From positions 2,480,001 through 2,544,000 of the forward strand of contig JAGPNK010000002.1 in NCBI GenBank assembly GCA_020746835.1: DNA of 64,000 nt, in the 5' to 3' direction. The stretch is from Stachybotrys elegans. Taxonomy: Eukaryota; Ascomycota; Sordariomycetes; Hypocreales; Stachybotryaceae. Positions 48,901-58,706 of this stretch are shown here, in pieces. The position numbers and the translations under genes are program-made. Under the pieces are notes generated by a model, which saw only the letters and a list, made by a program, of their open reading frames with translations, did no database searches and was not told the DNA's origin. Each line of letters starts with the position of its first letter. Position 1 is the stretch's first letter.

Positions 48901-50439
48901 TCAGGACCAGTCCTGAAATGGGAGGACGATTCGTCGCTCAAATTGAAGAGTATCCAGCCCTGTTTCACGACAAGCTGTGCCCATAGGGTATCCATTAGGT
49001 GAGTGGGCTGAGCTGCTAGGCGGTGCCCGTCTACCCCCAGCGCTTGGCTGTGCGCCCCAACTGAGACCAGGCGTGACACCGGTGGCACCCAGAGAGACAG
49101 ACCCAGGACGGGCGTGGTTGTCCCTCCAGGCTGCTGCCTGAGAAGTGCATGTGAGTCTCGGTGCTGATGAGGTTTGGTGGGCAAACTCGGGGGGTAGCCA
49201 CGACAACCCTGCATTTAGTGCGCATTCTGTCCGGAGCTGATGGCTTCGGAGGCTTGATACCATGGCTTCAACATGTGAGGAAGGCGGCGGCTTCCTGGGA
49301 GGTTTCAGTTCGTCATTAATGGCGGGCGGTCTGGGATCCGGTATGCCCGTGGAAAAGGAAGATGCTGCCTCTTGGCGTGAGGATGCAGGCTCCCGCCGAG
49401 CAGAAGCGTACTCGAAGTGGACGCGCTTCCCGTGGGTTGGGCGGCTGGCCTTTGCTCGGCGTAGGTGCGACTCCACGTCGCCCAGCCCTGCCTCGGAGAA
49501 GAGATCTACGCAGTCCGGGAAGGAGAGCGTGAAGGGGTCCCAGAACTTGCGCGCGAGGACGTGCTGTACGCGGTCGTAGCGCAGGCGGTGCTCGCTCTGG
49601 TGCATCTCGGGGATGCGCCGCAGCACCCAGCGCATAGCGTCCGCGAATGCCTCGGCCTGCGGCGGTGCGGCGGCGCTCGCAGGGCATGCCGCAAGGCTCT
49701 CCGTGTACCTCAGGGCGAGCTGGTCGACGATGCCCGGGAGCGTGAGGATAGAGGTGTGCGTGGTGCCGGCGCGCCTCGTGCTGCGCTCCCAGTTGCTGTC
49801 ACCAGTGAAGGTGATGTGAATGCGGGCGACTCGGCCCGTGGGCATCTCCATGTCAAAGGTGCTGTTGTAGCCAGGCACGGAGGTCATGCCCAGCGATTGA
49901 ATCCAGCGCTCGGTGACGGTCTTGCGCTCGGCCTGTAAGAGCACGCTGACCTCGCTGGGCGTGTAGTCCAAGCCGTAGTATACCATTGCCGCGTACCCGG
50001 ACACGGCGTAGGTCGTGTTGACGAGGCGCTGGCCGATGCAGGCCATCACTCCATACAAGGCACCGCGGTCTAGCTGCTGCTGCTGCTGCGGAAGGTTTGC
50101 CCGGGTGGACCTTTGCGCAGGCCGTTGTCTCCCTGGCGCTCTTGGGGGGACCGGAGGGGGAGGCGGCGACGGCGGTGGGCGCATCGGAGGCAGTAGGCGG
50201 TAGCGGGAACGACGCGAGGTCGAGTCGAGCAGCATGGCCGTGTCGCGAGACCACTCGTCCGCCGGCTCTGACACGCAGAGGACGAGTCGGCGCCTGGGTG
50301 CTGTCTCGGCGTGGCAACGGAAGCCTGGGCGGCGCGAGGGCGGCTGGTGTTGGTGGTGGTCGACGTCGTGGTGGCGCCTCTGCCAGGCGAGGTGCTCGCG
50401 GCAGAGGAACAGCGACACGAAGCTCGAGAGGATTGCCAT
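48901..50439 (-). CDS. Unrecognised fungal protein
   Basis: An uninterrupted frame of 512 residues starting at a good ATG. I do not recognise a named family with confidence. The N-terminal 120 residues are low-complexity (His, Arg, Pro and a run of five Gln). A compact central part (about 125-340) looks folded: it begins VNTTYAVSGYAAMVYYGLDY, continues with a segment around RVARIHITFTGDSNWE, then ILTLPGIVDQLALRYTESL, VLRRIPEMHQ and FWDPFTLSFPDCVDLFSEAGL. The first of these resembles the start of nucleotidyltransferase-like folds, in which a YAVxGxAAM stretch precedes strand two, but the usual catalytic Asp pair is not evident. The last 170 residues are Pro/Ser-rich and probably disordered. 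Coding bias is as in neighbours. An N-terminal intron cannot be ruled out. Confidence 0.6.
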   Translation of the reverse strand: MAILSSFVSLFLCREHLAWQRRHHDVDHHQHQPPSRRPGFRCHAETAPRRRLVLCVSEPADEWSRDTAMLLDSTSRRSRYRLLPPMRPPPSPPPPPVPPRAPGRQRPAQRSTRANLPQQQQQLDRGALYGVMACIGQRLVNTTYAVSGYAAMVYYGLDYTPSEVSVLLQAERKTVTERWIQSLGMTSVPGYNSTFDMEMPTGRVARIHITFTGDSNWERSTRRAGTTHTSILTLPGIVDQLALRYTESLAACPASAAAPPQAEAFADAMRWVLRRIPEMHQSEHRLRYDRVQHVLARKFWDPFTLSFPDCVDLFSEAGLGDVESHLRRAKASRPTHGKRVHFEYASARREPASSRQEAASSFSTGIPDPRPPAINDELKPPRKPPPSSHVEAMVSSLRSHQLRTECALNAGLSWLPPEFAHQTSSAPRLTCTSQAAAWRDNHARPGSVSLGATGVTPGLSWGAQPSAGGRRAPPSSSAHSPNGYPMGTACRETGLDTLQFERRIVLPFQDWS

Positions 50440-50959
50440 GCGAGGTGGTGCTCATGCCCGGGGCGTGCAAGATGCATCAACATGTTTGTAGGTTGCTGTG
50501 CGACTGTCAACCCTCGTGGGAGGCGGACAGCCGCCCCCCCGCCTCCGGAGGTAATCAGGCGGATGGGCATATCCCTAGACAAAGAAACTGCGTCAGCGTA
50601 AGTTTGGTTGAAACATCCCTTGCGAGAAAAGGGTAATCTCGCGGCCCACGGTCATCTTCGCGGCCCGGTCACAGAGAAGGCCGCCACAACGAACAATGGC
50701 TGTAGCGTGATCGGAGCTTTCTTCCTTGGCGTCACCTGTGCATGATGAAGTTATGTAGAATGGTGGCAGGGGGGACAAGGTCGATGGGCGCCTTGAATAT
50801 GTATTGAGACTCTATTGCGGTTGAGTTTCGCGTACACAGACCGCAGCTGTCCGGATCTCATTTCCCCCCACGTGTCCGATCCGTTTTTAACGCCGTCGTA
50901 GTTTTACAAAAGTCATTACCCATGTCTTCGAGTTCCTTGCCTCTAGGCTGTCCCTCTGT
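50440..50959. other. Intergenic region between the unrecognised gene and rpn11
   Basis: 520 bases containing the promoter of the unrecognised gene and the 3' end of rpn11. No other feature seen. Confidence 0.5.
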
Positions 50960-52100
50960 TTATAATTCCTCTTCCGTATCCATTACCTCACTGTCTGCCT
51001 GAGCGGTAGGGTCGTTGGGGCCATCCTTCTTGGGCATCGTAGCTTGCTTGTCGATCATCTGCCTTGAGACCGAGACGATGTTGTCTTCGATGAGCTCCTG
51101 TCCAACATCCTCCAAGTGCTTCTTGGGGTCGAGTTTGCCGACGTAGCGGGTCTTGAGTTGCTCCTTGGTCAATTCCGTCTCCTCCTTGACGCGCTTCTCA
51201 TAGCCCTCTGCGAGGCTCACAAGGCGCTCTAGGCGCTCCTTATTCTTGGCTCCCTCGGCGCGGAAATCATTCATCTCCAGGGCCTCGGTCCAGACGTGCT
51301 TGTGGAGGTTCATGAGCATGTTCTCCTCCAGGGCTGTCTTGCGGTAGTTGATGGCGATCGAGTAGTAGTGGCGGTTCAGGCCGTGGATAAGGGCCTGGAT
51401 AGAAGGCTTGTTCAGGTGACCCAGGTTGCTGGTGCTCTGGCGGGGCTCTTGGCCCATCATCAGAAGCTGGTGGTTGATGAGGCGGAAGGCATCAATGACG
51501 ACCTTTCCCTTGACTGACTGGATAGGATCCACCACCACAGCAACCGCACGAGGAGTCAGCTGCTCGAAAGACTGCTGGGTGTTGATATCAACGGAAGACA
51601 GCCAGCAGCCGAAACCGGGGTGGGAGTGGTACCATCCTACTACAGATTCGGGTCTGTTGGGCAGTCAGCGGCTTGCATGGTGATGGGAGGAGAGTCAGCT
51701 GAGAACCAACCTGCCAGTCTGTCGTAGCATGTCCATCATTCTAGTCTGGAAAACTGGGTCGACGGCTTCGACACTAACGCCTGTTCCGCTTTGAGGCATG
51801 GCGAACACGTCCATGACCTTGACAGTAAAGTCGTCGACAAACTCTCCAAGCATCAGGCCCATGACTTCCATAGGTACACCAGCGCGACCATGCCGCAGCA
51901 TCTTCAATAGGGCTAGGGAGGAGATGTAGACCGTCTCGGAGTTGTCAATCAGATTCGTGTTGTCCTGGTGAGAGGAAGGGTTAGCTTCAGAACCTTGGGA
52001 TGACATCGGCTGCGCCCATGATGCAACTTACGGTGCCGTGAGCAGCTCCGCCATAACCCATACCACCACCTGAGCCGAGCAGATTCCTGAAGCGTTCCAT
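50960..52100 (-). CDS. rpn11: Rpn11, 26S proteasome lid deubiquitinase (JAMM/MPN+ metalloprotease)
   Basis: Three exons, 52100-52032, 51967-51711 and 51653-50960 on the minus strand, 339 residues, the normal length. Rpn11 removes ubiquitin chains from substrates as they enter the proteasome, using zinc. The JAMM motif is complete: Glu56 in [13 protein letters not shown] and His118, His120 and Asp131 in [16 protein letters not shown]. The N-terminus ([12 protein letters not shown]) and the C-terminal half, including [19 protein letters not shown], match the family closely. The second intron has the unusual donor GTTGGT. The gene shares a 745-base divergent upstream region with rpd3. The protein is essential in yeasts. 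Confidence 0.97.
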
Positions 52101-52845
52101 GTTGAGGAAGGAGAAAAATCGATAGACTGTGTCACAAAAACTTGATGGGTGGCGAGTGGTAGGTGAGGTCGGAGGAAGGGGATCGTGGCTCGTCGAAAGC
52201 AGAGCAGGCGGTTAGTAGTTGGAGGGGAGCTTGGTGGTTGACGACAGCCCGGAAGCCTGGAGAGCCACAGAGAAGCTCAGCTTGATAAGGTCACGTGAGG
52301 TGGCTTTGAGCTAGGCCCGCATTGTGTGGCTGAAGACCATCAGTACATACATAAGTACCTATGTACTGATCAAAAGACTTGTTAGAGAGTGATGGTGCTA
52401 GCAGCATTTGACGTGACATTGCATGAAAATAGGAAAAGCCATATCTGTAGCCATAATGCGATGAAGAATTGGAATATAACGTCTAACGGCAATCCAGCTC
52501 CCACATTCCCATAACCTGGCGGCAGCCCTCCAGCAAGGTACCTAAAGTACTTACTTGTAATCAGGAATGAGTACTAAGGCCCAGAAGGTTGCTGGGTCGC
52601 GGATCCACCTCGGCCTTAACCTTTTTCCGAATTATAGTTGCCGGCACTCTGGCGCACCAGCCTGTGAAGCTTCCCGTGCGACTACTCTCCAGTCACTTAT
52701 TAAAACCGCCCGCCATTCACATAGAATGGTCGCATAGACTCGACCTCGTTGGAGTCGACACCCTTCCTCCATACAGACTCGGACGAAGTGCAAACATAAA
52801 ATATCCTCTTCCACTTATACCACCACGAAACATCACGTCGCAAAC
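52101..52845. promoter_or_regulatory. Divergent promoter region of rpn11 and rpd3
   Basis: 745 bases between the two start codons. It contains a perfect inverted repeat with 11-base arms (52339-52349 and 52360-52370, 10-base loop) and a second group of GTAC units at 52534-52556 (AAGGTACCTAAAGTACTTAC). Both genes encode core nuclear/proteostasis proteins. Confidence 0.6.
52339..52370. repeat. Inverted repeat with 11-base perfect arms
   Basis: ATCAGTACATA at 52339-52349 pairs exactly with TATGTACTGAT at 52360-52370 across the loop CATAAGTACC. It could extrude a hairpin or bind a dimeric protein; it is not followed by a T-run. No known function. Confidence 0.85.
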
Positions 52846-54995
52846 ATGGGCGACTCCAGCATGGCTTCGCAGTTCAGCGCGATAGCCTTGAACGGCTCCT
52901 CGCCCAAGAAAGTCGCATACTTTTACGATTCCGACATTGGCAACCATGCCTACGTGACCGGGCATCCTATGAAGCCTCATCGTATTAGATTGGCGCACAG
53001 TTTGATCATGCAGTATGATCTTTACCAGAAAATGGAAATCTACGTAAGTGATCCGGCTGCTCGCGTCACCGCATAACTCGGAGGCTCTGGAGCCAACTCG
53101 CTGACGCTCCGCAGCGTGCGAAGCCCGCCAACCGAGGCGAGATGACGCAGTTCCACACCGACGACTACATCGACTTCCTCCAGAAGGTCACGCCCGACAA
53201 CATGGACAGCTACATGAGGGAGCAGGGAAAGTACAACGTCGGTGACGATTGTCCCGTTTTTGACGGTCTGTTTGAGTTCTGCGGAATCAGCGCCGGTGGC
53301 AGCATGGAGGGCGCTGCCCGCTTGAACCGCCAGAAGTGCGACATCGCCATCAACTGGGCCGGAGGATTGCATCACGCGAAGAAGAGTGAAGCTAGTGGAT
53401 TCTGCTACGTAAACGGTATGTTGCGTGCTCAATCTGCGCGGTCGGACGCGAGCTAACCCGGCGGTAGACATCGTCCTCGGCATCTTGGAGCTCCTGCGAT
53501 TCATGAAGCGCGTCCTATACATCGACATTGACGTCCACCACGGTGACGGTGTGGAAGAAGCCTTCTACACCACCGATCGAGTCATGACAGTCTCATTCCA
53601 CAAGTACGGAGAATACTTTCCCGGAACAGGTGAGCTTCGGGATATCGGTATTGGCCAGGGAAAGAACTACAGCGTCAACTTTCCCCTCCGCGACGGCATC
53701 ACGGACGAGTCCTACAAGTCCATTTTCGAGCCCGTCATTGAGAACGTGATGAAGTACTACCAACCTGAGGCGGTTGTCTTGCAATGTGGTACGGACAGCT
53801 TGTCTGGCGACCGCCTTGGTTGCTTCAACCTCAGCATGGATGGCCACGCCAATTGTGTGAACTTTGTCAAGAGTTTCAACCTTCCCACTATGGTCCTCGG
53901 CGGTGGCGGCTACACTATGAGAAATGTCGCCCGTACATGGGCATTTGAGACCGGCGTCTTGGTCGGCCAAGAGATGGACCGAACCCTCCCTTACAACGAA
54001 TATTACGAAGTAAGCTCGCTCTCCATTGTGAAATATGATGAGCTGTTGAGTCTAACATGCCGCAGTACTATGCACCCGACTTTGAGCTGAATGTCAGAGC
54101 CTCCAACATGGAGAACTCTAACAGCAGGGAGTACCTCGAAAAGATTACGGCAGCAGTTATCGACAATCTTCGACAGACTGGCCCGGTGCCTTCGGTGCAA
54201 ATGCAAGATGTTCCCAGGAAGCCTCTCGGTGGAATGACGGACGAGGAGGAGGCTGAGCTCGACGATCTTGATGAGGATGAGAACAAGGATGTGCGGACGA
54301 CACAACATCGCTGGGAGAAGCGGGTGCAGAACGAGGCCGAGTTTGAGCCCAGTGAAGATGAAGAGCTCAACCGTGCCAATGGAGGGTCAACCCGCAACGG
54401 CAATAAGAGAACCTTTACGGATTTCCGCCAAGGTGATGTAGCTGACAAGGCCAATGGCTCGTCTAAGGGAACCAGCGGCACTGTGCAGGAGGAACCGACT
54501 GGGGAAGATGGGCACGATGTTAACGATGATACCATCGAAGACATTGGTGCTACGGAGCAGGCCGACAAGGATGGTGAACAGTCTCGGGACGCAAAAGAAT
54601 CAAAAGAGGCACCCGCTTCGGCAAAGGAGAAGGAGAACGTGGATGATGATGGTGATGTTGGAATGGCCGACTCTGCTGTTCCCGAAGACACAACCACTAT
54701 CAAGAAGGAGGATGCCGATGGCGACTCAGCTCTCGAGCCGAGCAATGCTGACAAGTCGGCACAAGACAAGAAGGCTGAGGGGGCGGCAGAAGCAGAGGCC
54801 AGCACCGCTACCGGGGCTACTGAGGGCTCCAGCAGTTCCAGTGCTTCCGGCGCAAAGGCCGCAGGTGACTCGTCGGACAAGCCCAAGGAGGCGTCTGGGG
54901 AGCAGCCCAAGGACAAGGAGTCGGGCGACGCCATGGACGTTGACGATGAGAAAAACGACAAAGAAGCGGATGACAAGAAGAAGGATTCTACCTAG
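52846..54995 (+). CDS. rpd3: Rpd3/RpdA class I histone deacetylase
   Basis: Four exons, 52846-53043, 53115-53415, 53468-54009 and 54066-54995, 656 residues. It removes acetyl groups from histone tails within Sin3-type complexes. The catalytic domain is complete: the His pair H152-H153 in [19 protein letters not shown], the charge-relay and zinc residues in [16 protein letters not shown] (D186, D188, H190), [19 protein letters not shown] and [14 protein letters not shown]. Yeast Rpd3 has 433 residues; this protein goes on for over 200 more, with an acidic Asp/Glu run ([16 protein letters not shown]), a segment around [13 protein letters not shown] and then Ala/Ser/Lys/Asp-rich low-complexity sequence. 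Filamentous-fungal RpdA proteins have such an extension, which is essential in Aspergillus nidulans. It diverges from rpn11. Confidence 0.96.
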
Positions 54996-55996
54996 TCGAC
55001 TTGATTCCACCCCCTCCGACGGGGGGAACTTAGGAAGGGCGAACGTGGATGGTGTTCTAGGCGCAGGGATACATTGGCCAGCAAGGTTCCAGCGACGATG
55101 TCACTGGCAAAGAGAGGCGGACATGGTTGTTAGCGAATGCTTGGTTTTTGCACAGCGGACAGGTGATTCCCGGTTCCCAATTGATGTTTCTGACGGCTCT
55201 GTATTCTATGATTCTCAGATAGGCCAGAATTTGCTGTACAGTAGTTGTACGCAGTCGAGTTTGAAATTTACAACCAGTTATCGTGATCCGCCGTGCCCAG
55301 GCAGAGATGCCACCTCCCCTGTGCACAATGTCCGCGTTAAACCGAGGCAAGCATGAAGTCATTCCGGGCTGATAAGAACGAGACCCCTTATCAACCAGGA
55401 GCTACCCCAGTTCCCTGCAGGGTAGTTTTGCGGCAAAAGAGAGGCGCATTGCTCGTTTTCAGCTAGCCTTTACCGTTATTGGGTCCCCCCTCAGTCTCAA
55501 TGTAGGCAAGCGGCAAAAAAAAAGGAACGGTAAAAAGAAAAGAGAAAAAAATATGCTACAGAGCGGCGGCATCTCCAATTCGTGTCCCACCATTTTCGAA
55601 AGCCAGCGCCGAACTTAACTTTGACGCTGCCTCAACCCGCGACATTTTTTCCCTTACTACCAAACGCCTCTTGCCCACTACGCGCGCGCACCGCCTCCCC
55701 GTCAATGTAGCATCTACTCCCACGTCCAATCGCCGTCTCGTTCAAGGGGCACCAAGCCAAGCCACGCCGTTCGGTCATCCCTCCCCCCCTCCTCCCGTTG
55801 CGCTGAGCCCGTGCCTGGGATCATCACCCCGCCGTGGGCAGTGTGTGTGTGTGACTCAAAAAACCTTACACACTTCCAGCATCCCATATAATACATCTTC
55901 TCCTCCTCCTCCCCTGCGCGCGCTCCCTTCCCGTCAATCAATTCCAGCTATACCACGCCAACTCGAAATTTCTTCTTTGGTCTTGTCCCGCCCGCC
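54996..55996. other. Intergenic region between rpd3 and rpc34
   Basis: 1.0 kb with the rpd3 3' end and the rpc34 promoter. An A-rich patch lies at 55512-55556 and CT-rich DNA at 55770-55925. No other gene recognised. Confidence 0.55.
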
Positions 55997-57218
55997 ATGC
56001 CGTCCAACGAGGCTGACACGGCCAAGCTCGCCGTTTGGAAGGAGGCGCTGTACGAGCGATGTAGGGAGGCGGGTGACAGCAATGGCGGGCTCTTTTCGCA
56101 GGACGACCTGCTAAAGTTGCAGGTCATCCCGAACCAAGATATGATGCTCCTCATGCGGGTCGTTCAGTCGCTGAGCGACGACAAGCTCTTCGTCACCATG
56201 CGCGAAGCCTCGGGCAACGTACTGTGGAAGTGGCGCGATGCGCAGGAAGCGCACAAGTTAGTAGAGCCCCTTTGCCTCCTCAATCGCTTGCTTCTTGTCG
56301 TTCTTTTGTCTGACGTTGCGCCTCTCTCACTCTAGGTACAAGCAGTGTACGACGGACGAAGAAGTCATGGTGTACTCGCTGATTGACGACTCGGGCGGCG
56401 ACGGCATGTGGTCGCAGACGATCCAGAAGCGCCTCAACATGCACGACTCGGTCTTCAAGAACGCCGTCAAGCACCTCCAAGCCAAGGGCCTCATTGTGCC
56501 CTTCAAGAACGTGGAGCACCCCAACAAGAAGATGTACATCAAGGCCTCGATACGACCGAGCGAGCGCGCCACCGGTGGCCCGTGGTATACCGACCAGAAC
56601 TTCGACGATGCCTTCACCGAGGATATGCAGCGCGTCATCTTTGACCTCATCAAGATGAACAGCAGCTACCGCAGCCCGCACAAGGGTGCCGCCAGGACGC
56701 AGGTCCCCAAGAAGGGTGTTGTCAAGGGCCCCGTCGAGAAGGGGAAGAAGCGCGATGCGAGGGAGATGAACGAGCCGCCGTCCAAGGCAGTCAAGACCTC
56801 GGCCACGGCAACACCCAGGAAGGAGGTTCTGCTCCCTCTGCCAGCGGGCTACACGGCTTATCCGACGGTGCGCGAGATCGCCCGCGTCGTGTCCACGAGC
56901 GGCATCACGAACAACACGATCCTCTCCGAGGAGGACGTCAAGAAGCTCGTCGACGTCCTCGTCTGGGACAACCTGGTCGAGCCGGTCAAGGTGGCGGGCA
57001 AGGTGGGCTACCGTGTGTCGCGGGTCGCCCAGCAGTCGAACGAGTCGTGGGCCAACAGCGAGGATTCGACGGGCCGCGACGCAGGGCCCGAGACGCTCGT
57101 CAGCCCTTACACCGAGGTCCCCTGCGGCCGCTGCCCGGTCTTTGAGATTTGCGAGGAGGGTGGCCCCGTGGGTCCCAGCAACTGCGAGTACTTCACCAAG
57201 TGGCTGGGTCTGGACTGA
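55997..57218 (+). CDS. rpc34: RNA polymerase III subunit Rpc34 (RPC6)
   Basis: Two exons, 55997-56256 and 56336-57218, 380 residues. Rpc34 is part of the Rpc82-Rpc34-Rpc31 subcomplex that contacts TFIIIB and opens promoters for tRNA and 5S genes. The N-terminal half has tandem winged-helix domains (IPNQDMMLLMRVVQSLSD, then YSLIDDSGGDGMWSQTIQ and HPNKKMYIKASIRPSERATG). A basic linker follows, then a third winged helix. The C-terminus keeps four Cys spaced CX2CX5CX10C (C350, C353, C359, C370) ending NCEYFTKWLGLD, matching the iron-sulfur cluster site known in human RPC6. The intron donor is GTTAGT. A long frame on the opposite strand is a shadow. Confidence 0.95.
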
Positions 57219-57672
57219 AAGCACGCTGGGAGAGTGCTCCAGTGGTCTTGATACCCTCCGGACATGTTGTTTTCTATATGCGGACCTTGCAGGACGAACG
57301 ACGAGTGGGTGGAATATGCATAATTTTGGTGTTCGGGCTCAGGGTGGCTACCTCGTGTTGGCAATGTCTTCATTTGCCTCCCATGGCGCATGGTTTTGGG
57401 ATGTCACTTCGGGAATATTAGGAACGCTTACAGGGCCCCCGGGTTACATGTCGCGGTCATCAGGGATTATTAGATGTACGAACGTCTTTTTCACTTTCTT
57501 CAATTGGTCTGAGAGGGTACGACTACTATAGTATATATAACACCCGATATGCAAGCAAACACCGTGTCGGGTATCAATCAACCCTTAAAGTGTCGGATGC
57601 TACGGGTGACCAGTTCGTCTTGTTCCAACGTCCATCGAATCAAGCACATAAGCGTACAGGCGGGCTGCGCAT
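57219..57672. other. Region between convergent rpc34 and cyclophilin genes
   Basis: 450 bases holding both 3' untranslated regions; the middle (57520-57560) is AT-rich. No other feature seen. Confidence 0.55.
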
Positions 57673-58706
57673 TTACAGAGCACCGCTGTCGACGATGGTG
57701 GGGCGCTTGCTGTACTGGACGTTGCCGTTCTTGCTGCCGGTGGCCTCAAGAAGACGAACAATCTTCATGGACTCCTCGTCAGCGACCTCGCCGAAGACGA
57801 CGTGGCGGCCGTTGAGCCAAGAGGTGACAACGGTGGTGACGAAGAACTGGGAGCCGTTGCTGTGAGGGACCGGGGTTAGCATTGCCAGTTTGAAGAATTT
57901 TCACGAGTTGCTCTCGGGCCACTTACGTGTTGGGACCAGCGTTGGCCATGGACAGCAGACCGGGCTTGTCGTGCTTCAGCTTGAAGTTCTCATCGGCGAA
58001 CTTCTCGCCGTAGATGGACTTGCCGCCAGTGCCCTAGAGAATGCGGTCAGCGACCCATGATCCGTTGAGGCCGGTGGTTAGGTGGTTCTCGTACGTTACC
58101 GCGGGTGAAGTCACCACCCTGGAGCATGAACTCGGGGATGATGCGGTGGAAGGAAGATCCCTTGTAGCCAAAGCCCTTCTCGCCAGTGCAGAGGGCCTTG
58201 AAGTTCGCAGTGGTGATGGGGACAACGTCATCAAAGAGGTTGAAGTTGATGCGGCCGGACTGGTCTAAATGGGACCGTGTCAGCAGAGTGTTTCGGGTGG
58301 TAGCAGGGCGGAGCCAAGGAGCGCCGAGGACATCACTGCTCGAGTACGTAGCCAAGCTGCCATTGACCAAGAAGATGGCATCTCCAAGGAAGATGGGGAA
58401 TGAGCAATTGAAGACTTACTCTTGACCCTGCCCTGGTCATCGGGGCCCTCCCACTCGATGTCGAAGAAACTTTGCAGAAGCTGTTAGTAGGAGCTCTTTG
58501 GTAGCAGAAGGAAGAAAGGCGCCACGAGGCATGCCCGAGGAAGCTACTTACACCTTAGAGTTACCCATTGCTGCGGATACGGAGAAGAATCGAGCGGCTT
58601 GAATAGTAGAGGAAGAAGATGCAAGTTGAGGGAGAATTGAGGATCTTGCAAAAGAAGAACACAGGTTTTGGCGGGGTAGGAGGGGTCGGAAGAGAGCAGG
58701 GCGCAT
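57673..58706 (-). CDS. cypA: Cyclophilin A-type peptidyl-prolyl cis-trans isomerase, with optional mitochondrial presequence
   Basis: Five exons on the minus strand: 58706-58552, 58469-58420, 58264-58095, 58033-57927 and 57859-57673. The first ATG (58706) gives 222 residues; an in-frame ATG at 58568 (MGNSKVFFDIEW) gives the 176-residue cytosolic form. The extra 46 residues start [13 protein letters not shown], are rich in Arg and Ser, lack acidic residues and end [10 protein letters not shown], which fits a mitochondrial presequence with an R-3 type cleavage site. In Neurospora crassa one gene is known to make both mitochondrial and cytosolic cyclophilin. The isomerase core is intact; numbering from the short form, Arg63 in [15 protein letters not shown], then NAGPNTNGSQFF, Trp129 and His134 match human Arg55, Trp121 and His126, so cyclosporin binding is expected. 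The third exon's donor was set at GTACGA because it yields GNGTGGKS. Confidence 0.95.

Noticed and set aside
54068..54976. 302-codon minus-strand frame opposite the Rpd3 tail
   Set aside because: Ser-rich reflection of an Asp/Glu/Ala-rich low-complexity tail; no independent evidence.
56280..57224. 314-codon minus-strand frame opposite rpc34
   Set aside because: Antisense shadow of the Rpc34 exon; Leu/Val/Arg/Asp-rich composition typical of reversed GC-rich coding DNA.
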